From: Bdellovibrionales bacterium
GTDB lineage: Bacteria; Bdellovibrionota; Bdellovibrionia; Bdellovibrionales; UBA1609
Length of the DNA stretch: 16,995 nt
Direction of reading: 5' to 3'
NCBI GenBank assembly: GCA_028279085.1
Contig: JANQSX010000198.1
Location: 1 to 16,995, forward strand
How positions within the stretch are numbered: the stretch's first letter is position 1; each line of letters begins with the position of its first letter. A program made the position numbers and the translations under genes. The notes beneath the pieces are model-generated. The model had not been told where the DNA came from, did not search any database, and worked only from the letters and a program-made list of their open reading frames with translations. Shown one piece after another: positions 1 to 7,225 of this stretch.

Positions 1-673
1 CCTCATAAAGAGATTTGATCTTTAATATACCGGATTTTAGAGGTTTTAAATCATGAATTTGAGAACCAATATGTAAAGTTAATCCATGAAGACTTAAATG
101 AGAGGAATATTCTTTTAAAATACTTTTTAATTTAGGTAGTTGCTCCGGCTCCAAGCCAAATTTATGTTCTCTTAAACCGGTCTTAATATAAGGATGAGTA
201 TCAATGTTTATATCCGGATTCATACGAAAAGCCACTCTGGCTTTTTTACTCATATCAGCAGCAGTTTTAGCGATTCTTTCCAGTTCCGGCGCACTTTCCA
301 CATTAAACTGTAAAATATCCGCTTTAAGAGCCAGTTCTATTTCTTCTCTGGTTTTTCCAACTCCGGAAAAAACAATTTGTTGACCACTAAAACCCGCTTC
401 CAAGGCTAGTTTAATCTCTCCACCGGAAACTACATCCACTCCCGCTCCCTCTTTTAAAAGAGTCTTTAATATCTCAGGATGGGAATTAGCTTTCATAGCA
501 TAATGTAAATGAGCGGGAGATATGTGTTTTTTAAAAAATTTTACTCTCTCAACAAGACCTGTAAGATCATATAAATAAAAAGGAGTGCCGGTTTTTTGAA
601 CTAAAGAAAGTAGATTGTGTTTTTTCTTTCCTTGAATTAAAAAAAGCTTATCTCTTTCATATTCAAAGGGCAT
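1..673 (-). CDS. lysA: Diaminopimelate decarboxylase, N-terminal 224 residues (cut by left window edge)
   Basis: This enzyme makes L-lysine from meso-diaminopimelate with pyridoxal phosphate, the last step of the DAP pathway in the cytoplasm. My translation of the minus strand runs open from 673 to the window edge. The fold III PLP-barrel signature is clear: HYAMKAN at 57-63 with the Schiff-base lysine K61, GAGVDVVSGGE at 77-86, and HIGSQ at 201-205 in the phosphate-binding part. The C-terminal half lies outside the window. I chose ATG 673 because AGGAA sits 6 nt upstream; an in-frame ATG at 679 abuts the AGGAA and is less likely. The start lies inside the last codons of lysC, an 11-nt overlap, which implies translational coupling. 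SpeA also belongs to the fold III decarboxylases, but the short N terminus and HIGSQ context fit LysA. Confidence 0.93.
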   Translation of the reverse strand, partial: MPFEYERDKLFLIQGKKKHNLLSLVQKTGTPFYLYDLTGLVERVKFFKKHISPAHLHYAMKANSHPEILKTLLKEGAGVDVVSGGEIKLALEAGFSGQQIVFSGVGKTREEIELALKADILQFNVESAPELERIAKTAADMSKKARVAFRMNPDINIDTHPYIKTGLREHKFGLEPEQLPKLKSILKEYSSHLSLHGLTLHIGSQIHDLKPLKSGILKIKSLYE

Positions 674-1883
674 GAGCATTTCCTAGTTTAAATTCCTCAT
701 GGATGGCTTCTGCGGCTTGAGAAAGGTGTTGTTTATCAATAATAGCACTGATTTTAATTTCTGAAGTGGTCACAAGATGCACATCCATACTCATTTTATT
801 TAAAGCTTTAAAAAAACGCGCAGCCACTCCCGGATGATTGGCCATTCCCACCCCTACAATAGACAACTTTGCCAGATTTTCAATAACTGTTACTTTTTCC
901 GGTTCTATCATTTTATACATGATTTTTTTTGCTTCTTCCAAGTCCTCATCTGAAATGGAAAAAGCCAACCGCTGACCCTCTTTATTATAGCTTTGAGAGA
1001 TAACATCAATGGAAATGTTATTCTCAGCCAAAGCTGTAAAAAGCTGACTGATAAATGCTGTCCCACTAGGAACAGGATACATTTTAATAATAACTGTTTT
1101 CATGTCATGAGTAACAGCAGACACTAGTGGATTTTCCATAAGTTCCTCCTTCGGTACAATCCAAGTCCCCTCTGTTTCTTCGTAACTAGAACGAACATGA
1201 ATTCTAATTTTATATTTTGCCGCTATTTCCACAGAACGACAATGTAAAACCCGGCTTCCCAGGGAAGACATTTCCATCATTTCCTCAAAACTGAGTTTTG
1301 GAATTTGCATAGCTTTCTCTATTAAGCGAGGATCGGCCGTATATACCTTCGGCACATCCGTAAAAATCTCACATTCAGACTGCTTGAAAGCCACTGCTAA
1401 AGCCACCGCCGTGGTATCACTACCTCCTCTTCCCAAAGTGGTAATAGTATTTCCATTAGTAACTCCCTGGAAACCAGCCACTAGTGGAATATGATCGTCC
1501 TTTAAGCAATCTTCTATTTGTTCCGTATTGATTTCCTGAATGCGGGCACGGGAAAAAAGCGCATCTGTTTTAATACCCACCTGATGAGCTAAAAGCGGTG
1601 TAGCCTTGATATTTCTTTTTTCTAAAGCTAAGGCTAAAAGAGATACACTCACCTGCTCTCCTGAAGCAAGTAACATATCATAAGCCATTCCTTTACAAGC
1701 CGGTCCTATCTGTTTCGCAAGACCGACAAGACGATTGGTTTCTCCAGACATAGCGGAAACAACAACTACGGGATTTTGCCCCTGAAGTTTATCTTTGGCA
1801 ATACGCTCGGCTACCCTTTCAATTTTCTCAATAGAACCTACGGAAGTACCACCAAATTTTTTAATGTGAATGCGATTGTTCAT
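663..1883 (-). CDS. lysC: Aspartate kinase, monofunctional, with tandem ACT domains
   Basis: This enzyme phosphorylates L-aspartate with ATP, the first committed step towards lysine, threonine, methionine and diaminopimelate. At 406 residues it has the usual length for the monofunctional class, with no homoserine dehydrogenase fusion. Visible motifs are KKFGGTSVGS (8-17), the nucleotide-binding GRGGSDTTA (151-159) and TDVPKVYTADPR (175-186). Two ACT domains follow at about 265-325 and 338-400; the second contains TTSEIKIS, near the residues that bind the feedback amino acid in relatives. Lysine inhibition is therefore likely, though not proven here. The ribosome site before ATG 1883 is weak (AAAGAAAA). 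The downstream partner is lysA, whose start overlaps the end of this gene. A likely sigma-70-type promoter lies at 1922-1948. Confidence 0.96.
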   Translation of the reverse strand: MNNRIHIKKFGGTSVGSIEKIERVAERIAKDKLQGQNPVVVVSAMSGETNRLVGLAKQIGPACKGMAYDMLLASGEQVSVSLLALALEKRNIKATPLLAHQVGIKTDALFSRARIQEINTEQIEDCLKDDHIPLVAGFQGVTNGNTITTLGRGGSDTTAVALAVAFKQSECEIFTDVPKVYTADPRLIEKAMQIPKLSFEEMMEMSSLGSRVLHCRSVEIAAKYKIRIHVRSSYEETEGTWIVPKEELMENPLVSAVTHDMKTVIIKMYPVPSGTAFISQLFTALAENNISIDVISQSYNKEGQRLAFSISDEDLEEAKKIMYKMIEPEKVTVIENLAKLSIVGVGMANHPGVAARFFKALNKMSMDVHLVTTSEIKISAIIDKQHLSQAAEAIHEEFKLGNAHAL

Positions 1884-1921
1884 AATTTATTTTCTTTAAA
1901 AAGTGTTACCATTTAAAAGTG

Positions 1922-1948
1922 ATTATATTGACCGGATACATTTTTCAA
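1922..1948 (-). promoter_or_regulatory. Candidate promoter for lysC-lysA
   Basis: Read on the minus strand, a consensus -10 box TATAAT occupies 1927-1922. A -35-like TTGAAA lies at 1948-1943, separated by 15 bp, which is shorter than ideal. Transcription would start near 1915, leaving a leader of about 30 nt before the lysC ATG. The perfect -10 box and the position support the call; the short spacer is the weak point. Confidence 0.5.
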
Positions 1949-1960
1949 GCTTTTTTATAA

Positions 1961-2007
1961 TGTCACTCTGAACTTGACCCTGTCATTCTGAACTTGATTC
2001 AGAATCC
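1961..2007. repeat. Dispersed palindromic repeat, one full and one partial copy
   Basis: A 20-bp unit appears twice in tandem: TGTCACTCTGAACTTGACCC at 1961-1980 and TGTCATTCTGAACTTGATTC at 1981-2000. Only the second copy continues with the right arm AGAATCC. The full copy folds as ATTCTGAA (1985-1992), loop CTTGA, TTCAGAAT (1998-2005), an 8-bp perfect stem. This form (TGTCATTCTGAACTTGATTCAG...) resembles small repeats scattered through the intergenic DNA of several bacterial groups, including alphaproteobacteria. I recognise the type by its look and have not compared it with other loci. It lies directly upstream of the lysC promoter. Confidence 0.6.
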
Positions 2008-2165
2008 AGTAAATATTCATACATTAGAAGCTATTATGTTTTACATAATCTTTAAATTATCATTTTAAGCTAAATAAAGATCTTAACATAATTTTAATAT
2101 TTGTTTTTCACCTTTATAAAAGTTTCTTTAATCTTAGTCACTTATACTTTATTTAATAAGGCAAA

Positions 2166-2182
2166 TTCATACACTGTATGAA
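2166..2182. promoter_or_regulatory. Perfect 8-1-8 dyad, candidate operator
   Basis: TTCATACA (2166-2173), one C, then TGTATGAA (2175-2182) form a perfect inverted repeat of the size bound by a dimeric regulator. A second half-site TTCATACA occurs at 2016-2023 in the same spacer. The regulator is unknown, and chance cannot be excluded in such AT-rich DNA, although an 8+8 perfect match is uncommon. Confidence 0.35.
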
Positions 2183-2260
2183 GTTTAAACAACTGTAAAA
2201 TTTATTTACTATAAAAATAAGTTCAATATTTAACTATTAAACAATAATGAAATTATTTCA

Positions 2261-2292
2261 CCCGAGATAAAAATACATTTATTTTTCTCCGG
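2261..2292. repeat. Imperfect inverted repeat (hairpin) upstream of the giant gene
   Basis: CCCGAGATAAAAATA (2261-2275) pairs with TATTTTTCTCCGG (2280-2292) around a four-base loop, CATT, with one bulged base on each side. It ends 8 bp before the TATACT box at 2300. It could act as a terminator-like, operator or chromatin structure. The sequence alone does not decide. Confidence 0.35.
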
Positions 2293-2305
2293 ATTCTCCT
2301 ATACT
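2278..2305 (+). promoter_or_regulatory. Weak candidate promoter for the giant gene
   Basis: A TATACT -10 box lies at 2300-2305. The best -35 match at a sensible distance is TTTATT (2278-2283), which is poor. Transcription would start near 2312, about 58 nt before ATG 2370. The poor -35 suggests activator dependence or a different promoter. Confidence 0.25.
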
Positions 2306-2353
2306 GAGCAACAAATTTAAATCAGTTGTTTGAAGTGATTAACAGTTAAGTAA

Positions 2354-2369
2354 AAGGAGTTACTAAATT
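2354..2369 (+). promoter_or_regulatory. Ribosome binding site deciding start 2370
   Basis: AAGGAG at 2354-2359 stands 10 nt before ATG 2370. The reading frame then opens directly into a signal peptide, which supports this start. Confidence 0.7.
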
Positions 2370-5300
2370 ATGCATAAATACTTTTCAATGATATTTAGAT
2401 ATTTTGTGATCTTCACATTAATCATTGGAGGAAATAATTCTTTTTCTAATGAACCACAAGCTAATGAATCCGAACTACAGCTTAGTGAAAGAGTTTCTAT
2501 TATACACTTAACTCTGGAAGCTAAAGAAAAAGAAAGACAGAGAAAAGAAATAAAAGCAAGACACAAAGAAGAAAGAAGAGAAATAAAAGACAGACACAGA
2601 ACAGAGAGAGACAACACAAGAGGAGAAGAAAGAAGAGAAACAAAAGCAAGACACAGAGAAGAAATAAAAGAAATAAAAGCAAGACACAGAACAGAGAGAA
2701 GAGACAGAGAACGTACTTTCGGATCCGATGCAGAATCAGTTATTAACTCCAATACAGAACCCATTCCCGAAGCTGATAAAGAATCTACTACTGAAACTAA
2801 TAGAACAGCTTCCGTACCCAATACAGAGTCCACTTCCAATCCTAATGAAAAAGATATTCATGGAGAAGTTACCATTGAAACTGCTGATTCCAGAGAAGAT
2901 AAGGAATACTTAAATGGATTCAGTCCGGAGGAGTTAGAGAAAAATCCGGAGAGAGTTGAAGCCTTAAAACAGTTTGTATTAATGCAAAAAACCATTGATA
3001 AACAAATTACAGACGGCTTGTATCCGATAGATCCACATACGAGACAAAGAACAACCCTACTTCCCAGAATGTGGAATCAGGTTAAAGGTTTTCCTGTAGA
3101 AGCGATGGTTTTTTATGCAGCTATAGGAGCTAGCATATATCGTAAAGCCCAAACAGATATGTTAATGAAGGGTGGAAAAACAGACCCCAGATGGCTGGAA
3201 GCTTTTATTAACGATCAACTCACATCTCCTATTGGAATATTCAGTTTTTTCTGCTTTGTCTTGGCTAGTGGAGCGTCAAGCCATCTTTATTCCAAAGTAA
3301 CAGGTGCCATTGGTGGACCTATGGCAAGTAAAGCACTAGAAACCCGTAGAAATAAAATACAAAGCTCTCCCACTCAAACTAACATCTATAATCATCAGCA
3401 AACCCAAGCAAAGATTGGAAAAAGAGTCAGAATAGTAAATGGTTTTGCCGGACAAATTGGAATGTCTTTTGGTCTTTTAGCTTCTAATATAGTGCACGAA
3501 ATTTACAATCTATATAGTCATAACCCTAACTTTAAAAGATGTAGAGATGAGGGCATGTCTAGTGAAAATGCCGCATTAGCATGCAGTGGCGCCTGGAATG
3601 AACTGGGACATACAGCTCTTTCCTGGGCACCAGGTTTGGCCTCTATGTTAACTGCCGCCACACTTTCTCATGCGCTTGTTCGAGGATTATTTAAAATAGG
3701 GAAAAGGGGTGCGGGAAAATTTATTTACACTCCTTTTTTACCAAGAGTCAGTATAACTATAGCTAGTGCAACCGGTCTTGTGAAAGCAGCCAGTTTAATT
3801 ACTCTTATTATTCCCGGTACTTTTTTTCTTAAAAGTGGAATGTTAGCTTTCCGGTTTATTAATTTATATGCCTTTATGGAAATAGAACAACTTTTTACTC
3901 ATCACTTATGGGATTGGATGTGGGGAGAAGGCCAAAAAGCGGACGGATTGGCATATAGTATGGAAAATTTTATAAAACATCATGATGTAGAGCATTCCAC
4001 TCCCTGGCGACATTGCAAAGATACAGAGAACAAAGATTGTGAATACCATAATAGTATTTATTCCATACACTACGCATCAGATAGTTTCAATCGATGGAGG
4101 CAATACAAGATGCAGATGGCTTCCATGGCTCACCAGAGTTGGTTTTTATATGTTTCCAACGCTCTAGGTTCTTTTGATTTAGCATATAATATATATAGAA
4201 ATCTCTTTTTATCAAAAAAGGACAGTAACCGGTTTAATGAAGTAAAATATCTTGGTGACACAACACTTGAAAAAGTCAATTTAGGCACTTGGAATAAGAG
4301 TGGAAAGTCTGTACCTACTCCTGGACACTATATATGGAATGATAATTCACTTATTATCCATGTTCAGAATACAGAATCTCTATATAAAAATAAAGACCTT
4401 AAAGCCTTAAAAGGTAACTCCTTATTTATAGATGACAACCAGATTCATATTACAGATGTTCTGGAGAAAGAAGAAGATATATTAGAATTGGTATACACTC
4501 CGGTAAAAGATAACAACCTTAATGAATACAAAGAAGCAAGTTCTATAACTTTTTTCACGGAAGGTAAGGCTTTTATTGCTTTTCGTAATATGCAACAAAA
4601 ACTAGAAGATTATTTAGAACAAGAATCAATGGAAGCACCGGAAGATTTAGAAGTAAATATTGTATCTCATTCGCCAGACCGTTTTTTAAAACCTATAAAA
4701 ATAAATAACGGTTGGCTCACTTCTACCAAATGGTGGGAAAATCGTCATTTTATATCACATGCTTTATTTTCCGCTCAGGATCCTAATGTACCTTTGCAGC
4801 CTTTTTATGGAGAAGATTATAGAACAGCCCGAAGAGCTATTAGAGAAGAAATATTACAAAACACTTTAAATACAACTGACTTTCTTAATAATTATCTTAC
4901 ATCCTTGGAAACAACTCTTTCCAACTTTAGAGAAGTAATGAGTAAAGCAAAGGATATAGAAACACAACAAGATATAGAAACACAAATAATGACTGTTCTC
5001 CAATTTTTCCGCCTATTACAATTGCAGACGGTTGATGCAGCAAGTAAAGCAAGTACCTTCCACTATGAATTGAACTTACCACAATGTTCAGAAGATTCTT
5101 TTAATTTCCAATTTAGTTGTTTAGCCCGCAGTTTACAGATCGAAAGAGAAGAAGAAACAAGCTTTTTATCCTGGTATCTTAAAGGATTACTGGAGATTTT
5201 TTCTATAGATAGCAGCTCCCCGGATTATGAAAATGTGATTAATAGTTGGTTGATCTCCTGGGAACTACCCCTTACGGAAATAGAACAATTTGTAAAAGAC

Positions 5301-7202
5301 TTAAAACAAGAAGTGTTAATAAGTTCAGCGTATTTAGATGAAAATAAAGTTGAAGAAAAAATTAATATTGCTTTAAGAAACAGAGTATTGGCCGCTGGAG
5401 TGGAATATTTAAACGAAATTCTAGAGATAGAAAAATCATCAAAAAAGGGTGCAACATTTTATTTGTCAGCAGAAATACGAGACAAACAACGAAACGAAGA
5501 AATACCTGCAGAAGTGTATAGCACTTTCGTCCAAGTGGGTGAAGATAACATTTTTGCTCAGTTATATGCAGACGCTTACCAAATAAAACCTAAAGTCCGG
5601 GGAATGGACTTAGTGGTTGATATGAACGAACGATACAAAGTAAGAGAAAAACTGAGCGAGGTGGATTATCATCCTTCTCAGTTACAAAACTTACGCACTC
5701 CTAACGTGATGGACTTTTTAATCGCTTCTGCGATTTGTGGACCGGAGTTACAAGGAGAAGAACATATACAACTTCTTCAATCTATTGAAGATATTAAAAA
5801 AGGTCAGTCCTCCTTAGAGGAATCCTTTTCAGAAGAAGAAGGTATATTCGGAATGATGGGTAATATGATTGGCAATATAATAAGAGGTACTATCGGTCAT
5901 GGTAAACTTATTTTAACTCAAATATTTGAAGATCGATTCCCTGGTCTGCAAATGGATGATATTATAAATCAAATTCCTGTTTTTAATCGCCCGAGATCTG
6001 GTTTTTCTTTTGCCTTCTACCCTCCTCGTATAGTTAGCACAGATGAAAGAACAAGAAAAGAAATTTGCAGTGGTATACATAGCCAAAATACTCATGGAGT
6101 GGTGGAAAATATCTACGATATTCCAAGACCTATTATAGTAAATGACAAGGAATATTCTAACCTTTTATTTTTAGTTCAAGATCATATTAATAAAGAAGGT
6201 ATTTCTTCTGTAGAAGAGTTTGATACCTGGTGGAAACAGAACATAGCACCTTATCGAGAACTTTTTATATGGGCCGCCGATCGGGAATATAAAAGAATGA
6301 TGGAATACGATTTTATGAAACCTTTATTCCGAAATGATGGAAAAGAAATAAATATAGATAGTCCAATGTTCGCTCAGAATGATTCCGATACATCCATATC
6401 AATATGGGAGCAAATATCTGTTTTCTCTAAGGAAGATTTTATAGATGCAGGTATAGTTCACAGAGCTCAAAATAAACGTAGTAGAAATAATCGTCTGTCT
6501 CTATACAAAGTACAAGAATATTCTGTAGATCTGCCAAGAGGAGTATTTCAAAGTATGATCTTTGAACTGAACTATTGGGCGGATATGGTTTTACACTTTG
6601 GAAAGAAACGGGAGAAATATTTTATGGAACACTCAGATCACGAATTACATGACAAAATACACATAGCAGAGTTAGAAAACGGTTTAAGAGATTTAATAAA
6701 CCACTTCAACTTAAAAGATTGCGCAGCGGATACAGATACATTGAAAACAAGAGAACAAATTGAAACTTGTAAGAATTGGGTTAAAGATTTTATGAATCCG
6801 GAAAATTTACAAACCATTAATGCCATACTAGAAGGATACACAACATACGATGAAGCAGAAAACGAAAAAGATAACGGCATAGCTTCAAGTTTATATGTAC
6901 ATCTGGCAGAATTATCTCATTGTAAAGATCCTTATAGCCCTGGTAGTTCATTTATAGGCTACTCAACGGAAGAGCAACAAAAAGAGATGGCGAGACAAGC
7001 TTACTCCTGTTTTACAAAAAACAGCATCTCTTCTAGAAAAATAGGAGAAGACCCTGAAAAAGCTTTACTTCCTGATCAACTATTAAACTTCTCTTTAATG
7101 AGGCTTCAGGGAATTTTGGAAGAGGCTATAAATTATGCAAACATGATAAATAACATATCTGAATACCCGAATGTTACAGATGCTCAAAAATCAGAGATAT
7201 AA
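2370..7202 (+). CDS. Giant exported, membrane-associated protein of unknown function (1610 aa)
   Basis: I do not recognise a named family. Residues 1-26 look like a signal peptide: basic start, hydrophobic core FVIFTLIIGG at 12-21, possible cut near SFS/N at 26-27. Residues 50-116 are highly charged, with an 11-residue repeat and coiled-coil character. Residues 117-185 form a polar linker rich in Ser, Thr and Glu. Hydrophobic segments follow at about 243-257 (weak), 286-303, 353-375, 412-436 and 457-500. The remaining 1100 residues look soluble and rich in helix. Twelve of thirteen cysteines lie outside the hydrophobic stretches and pair in order (391/405, 549/557, 906/917, 1123/1233, 1451/1467, 1518/1547), suggesting disulfides and a periplasmic or surface location. 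The frame is open throughout with uniform codon use, so the gene looks intact. It stands alone. From memory it resembles large hypothetical proteins of Bdellovibrionota; I am unsure of this. Confidence 0.9.
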   Translation: MHKYFSMIFRYFVIFTLIIGGNNSFSNEPQANESELQLSERVSIIHLTLEAKEKERQRKEIKARHKEERREIKDRHRTERDNTRGEERRETKARHREEIKEIKARHRTERRDRERTFGSDAESVINSNTEPIPEADKESTTETNRTASVPNTESTSNPNEKDIHGEVTIETADSREDKEYLNGFSPEELEKNPERVEALKQFVLMQKTIDKQITDGLYPIDPHTRQRTTLLPRMWNQVKGFPVEAMVFYAAIGASIYRKAQTDMLMKGGKTDPRWLEAFINDQLTSPIGIFSFFCFVLASGASSHLYSKVTGAIGGPMASKALETRRNKIQSSPTQTNIYNHQQTQAKIGKRVRIVNGFAGQIGMSFGLLASNIVHEIYNLYSHNPNFKRCRDEGMSSENAALACSGAWNELGHTALSWAPGLASMLTAATLSHALVRGLFKIGKRGAGKFIYTPFLPRVSITIASATGLVKAASLITLIIPGTFFLKSGMLAFRFINLYAFMEIEQLFTHHLWDWMWGEGQKADGLAYSMENFIKHHDVEHSTPWRHCKDTENKDCEYHNSIYSIHYASDSFNRWRQYKMQMASMAHQSWFLYVSNALGSFDLAYNIYRNLFLSKKDSNRFNEVKYLGDTTLEKVNLGTWNKSGKSVPTPGHYIWNDNSLIIHVQNTESLYKNKDLKALKGNSLFIDDNQIHITDVLEKEEDILELVYTPVKDNNLNEYKEASSITFFTEGKAFIAFRNMQQKLEDYLEQESMEAPEDLEVNIVSHSPDRFLKPIKINNGWLTSTKWWENRHFISHALFSAQDPNVPLQPFYGEDYRTARRAIREEILQNTLNTTDFLNNYLTSLETTLSNFREVMSKAKDIETQQDIETQIMTVLQFFRLLQLQTVDAASKASTFHYELNLPQCSEDSFNFQFSCLARSLQIEREEETSFLSWYLKGLLEIFSIDSSSPDYENVINSWLISWELPLTEIEQFVKDLKQEVLISSAYLDENKVEEKINIALRNRVLAAGVEYLNEILEIEKSSKKGATFYLSAEIRDKQRNEEIPAEVYSTFVQVGEDNIFAQLYADAYQIKPKVRGMDLVVDMNERYKVREKLSEVDYHPSQLQNLRTPNVMDFLIASAICGPELQGEEHIQLLQSIEDIKKGQSSLEESFSEEEGIFGMMGNMIGNIIRGTIGHGKLILTQIFEDRFPGLQMDDIINQIPVFNRPRSGFSFAFYPPRIVSTDERTRKEICSGIHSQNTHGVVENIYDIPRPIIVNDKEYSNLLFLVQDHINKEGISSVEEFDTWWKQNIAPYRELFIWAADREYKRMMEYDFMKPLFRNDGKEINIDSPMFAQNDSDTSISIWEQISVFSKEDFIDAGIVHRAQNKRSRNNRLSLYKVQEYSVDLPRGVFQSMIFELNYWADMVLHFGKKREKYFMEHSDHELHDKIHIAELENGLRDLINHFNLKDCAADTDTLKTREQIETCKNWVKDFMNPENLQTINAILEGYTTYDEAENEKDNGIASSLYVHLAELSHCKDPYSPGSSFIGYSTEEQQKEMARQAYSCFTKNSISSRKIGEDPEKALLPDQLLNFSLMRLQGILEEAINYANMINNISEYPNVTDAQKSEI
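2547..2702 (+). repeat. In-frame 33-bp (11-residue) repeats in the giant gene
   Basis: Four copies of an 11-residue unit, E-[IT]-K-[AD]-R-H-[KR]-[TE]-E-[RI]-x, occupy residues 60-70, 71-81, 90-100 and 101-111 (DNA 2547-2579, 2580-2612, 2637-2669, 2670-2702). Eight residues separate the two pairs. The coding strand is almost free of T apart from Ile ATA codons, and nearly every Arg is AGA. Eleven-residue periodicity fits a hendecad coiled coil. Similarity at DNA level suggests recent expansion by duplication. Confidence 0.75.
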
Positions 7203-7225
7203 ATATATCTAGTTTGAAAATTTCA

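Larger units (their letters stand above)
1884..2369. other. AT-rich divergent intergenic region
   Basis: This 486-bp spacer separates lysC (leftward) from the giant gene (rightward). It contains the lysC promoter, a dispersed-type palindromic repeat (1961-2007), a perfect dyad (2166-2182), an imperfect hairpin (2261-2292) and a possible promoter with a ribosome site for the rightward gene. No convincing small ORF, tRNA or lysine riboswitch core was found. The rest is low-complexity A/T sequence. Confidence 0.6.

Noticed and set aside
2187..2331. AAACAACTG at 2187-2195 complementary to CAGTTGTTT at 2323-2331 as a long-range stem
   Set aside because: Nine bases across 127 nt of AT-rich DNA can arise by chance, and no further pairing flanks it.
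1884..2369. Lysine riboswitch upstream of lysC
   Set aside because: The candidate promoter leaves a leader of only about 30 nt, and no lysine-riboswitch core was found further upstream.
2363..2839. 158-codon open frame on the minus strand, rich in Ser, Leu and Val
   Set aside because: It is the complement of the purine-rich repeat in the giant gene; lack of T on the plus strand removes stops on the other strand. The apparent hydrophobic protein is an artefact of composition.
7195..7210. AGATATA-AA-TATATCT as a terminator of the giant gene
   Set aside because: The inverted repeat is almost purely A/T with a two-base loop and no T-run, so it would be too weak; it also overlaps the stop codon.
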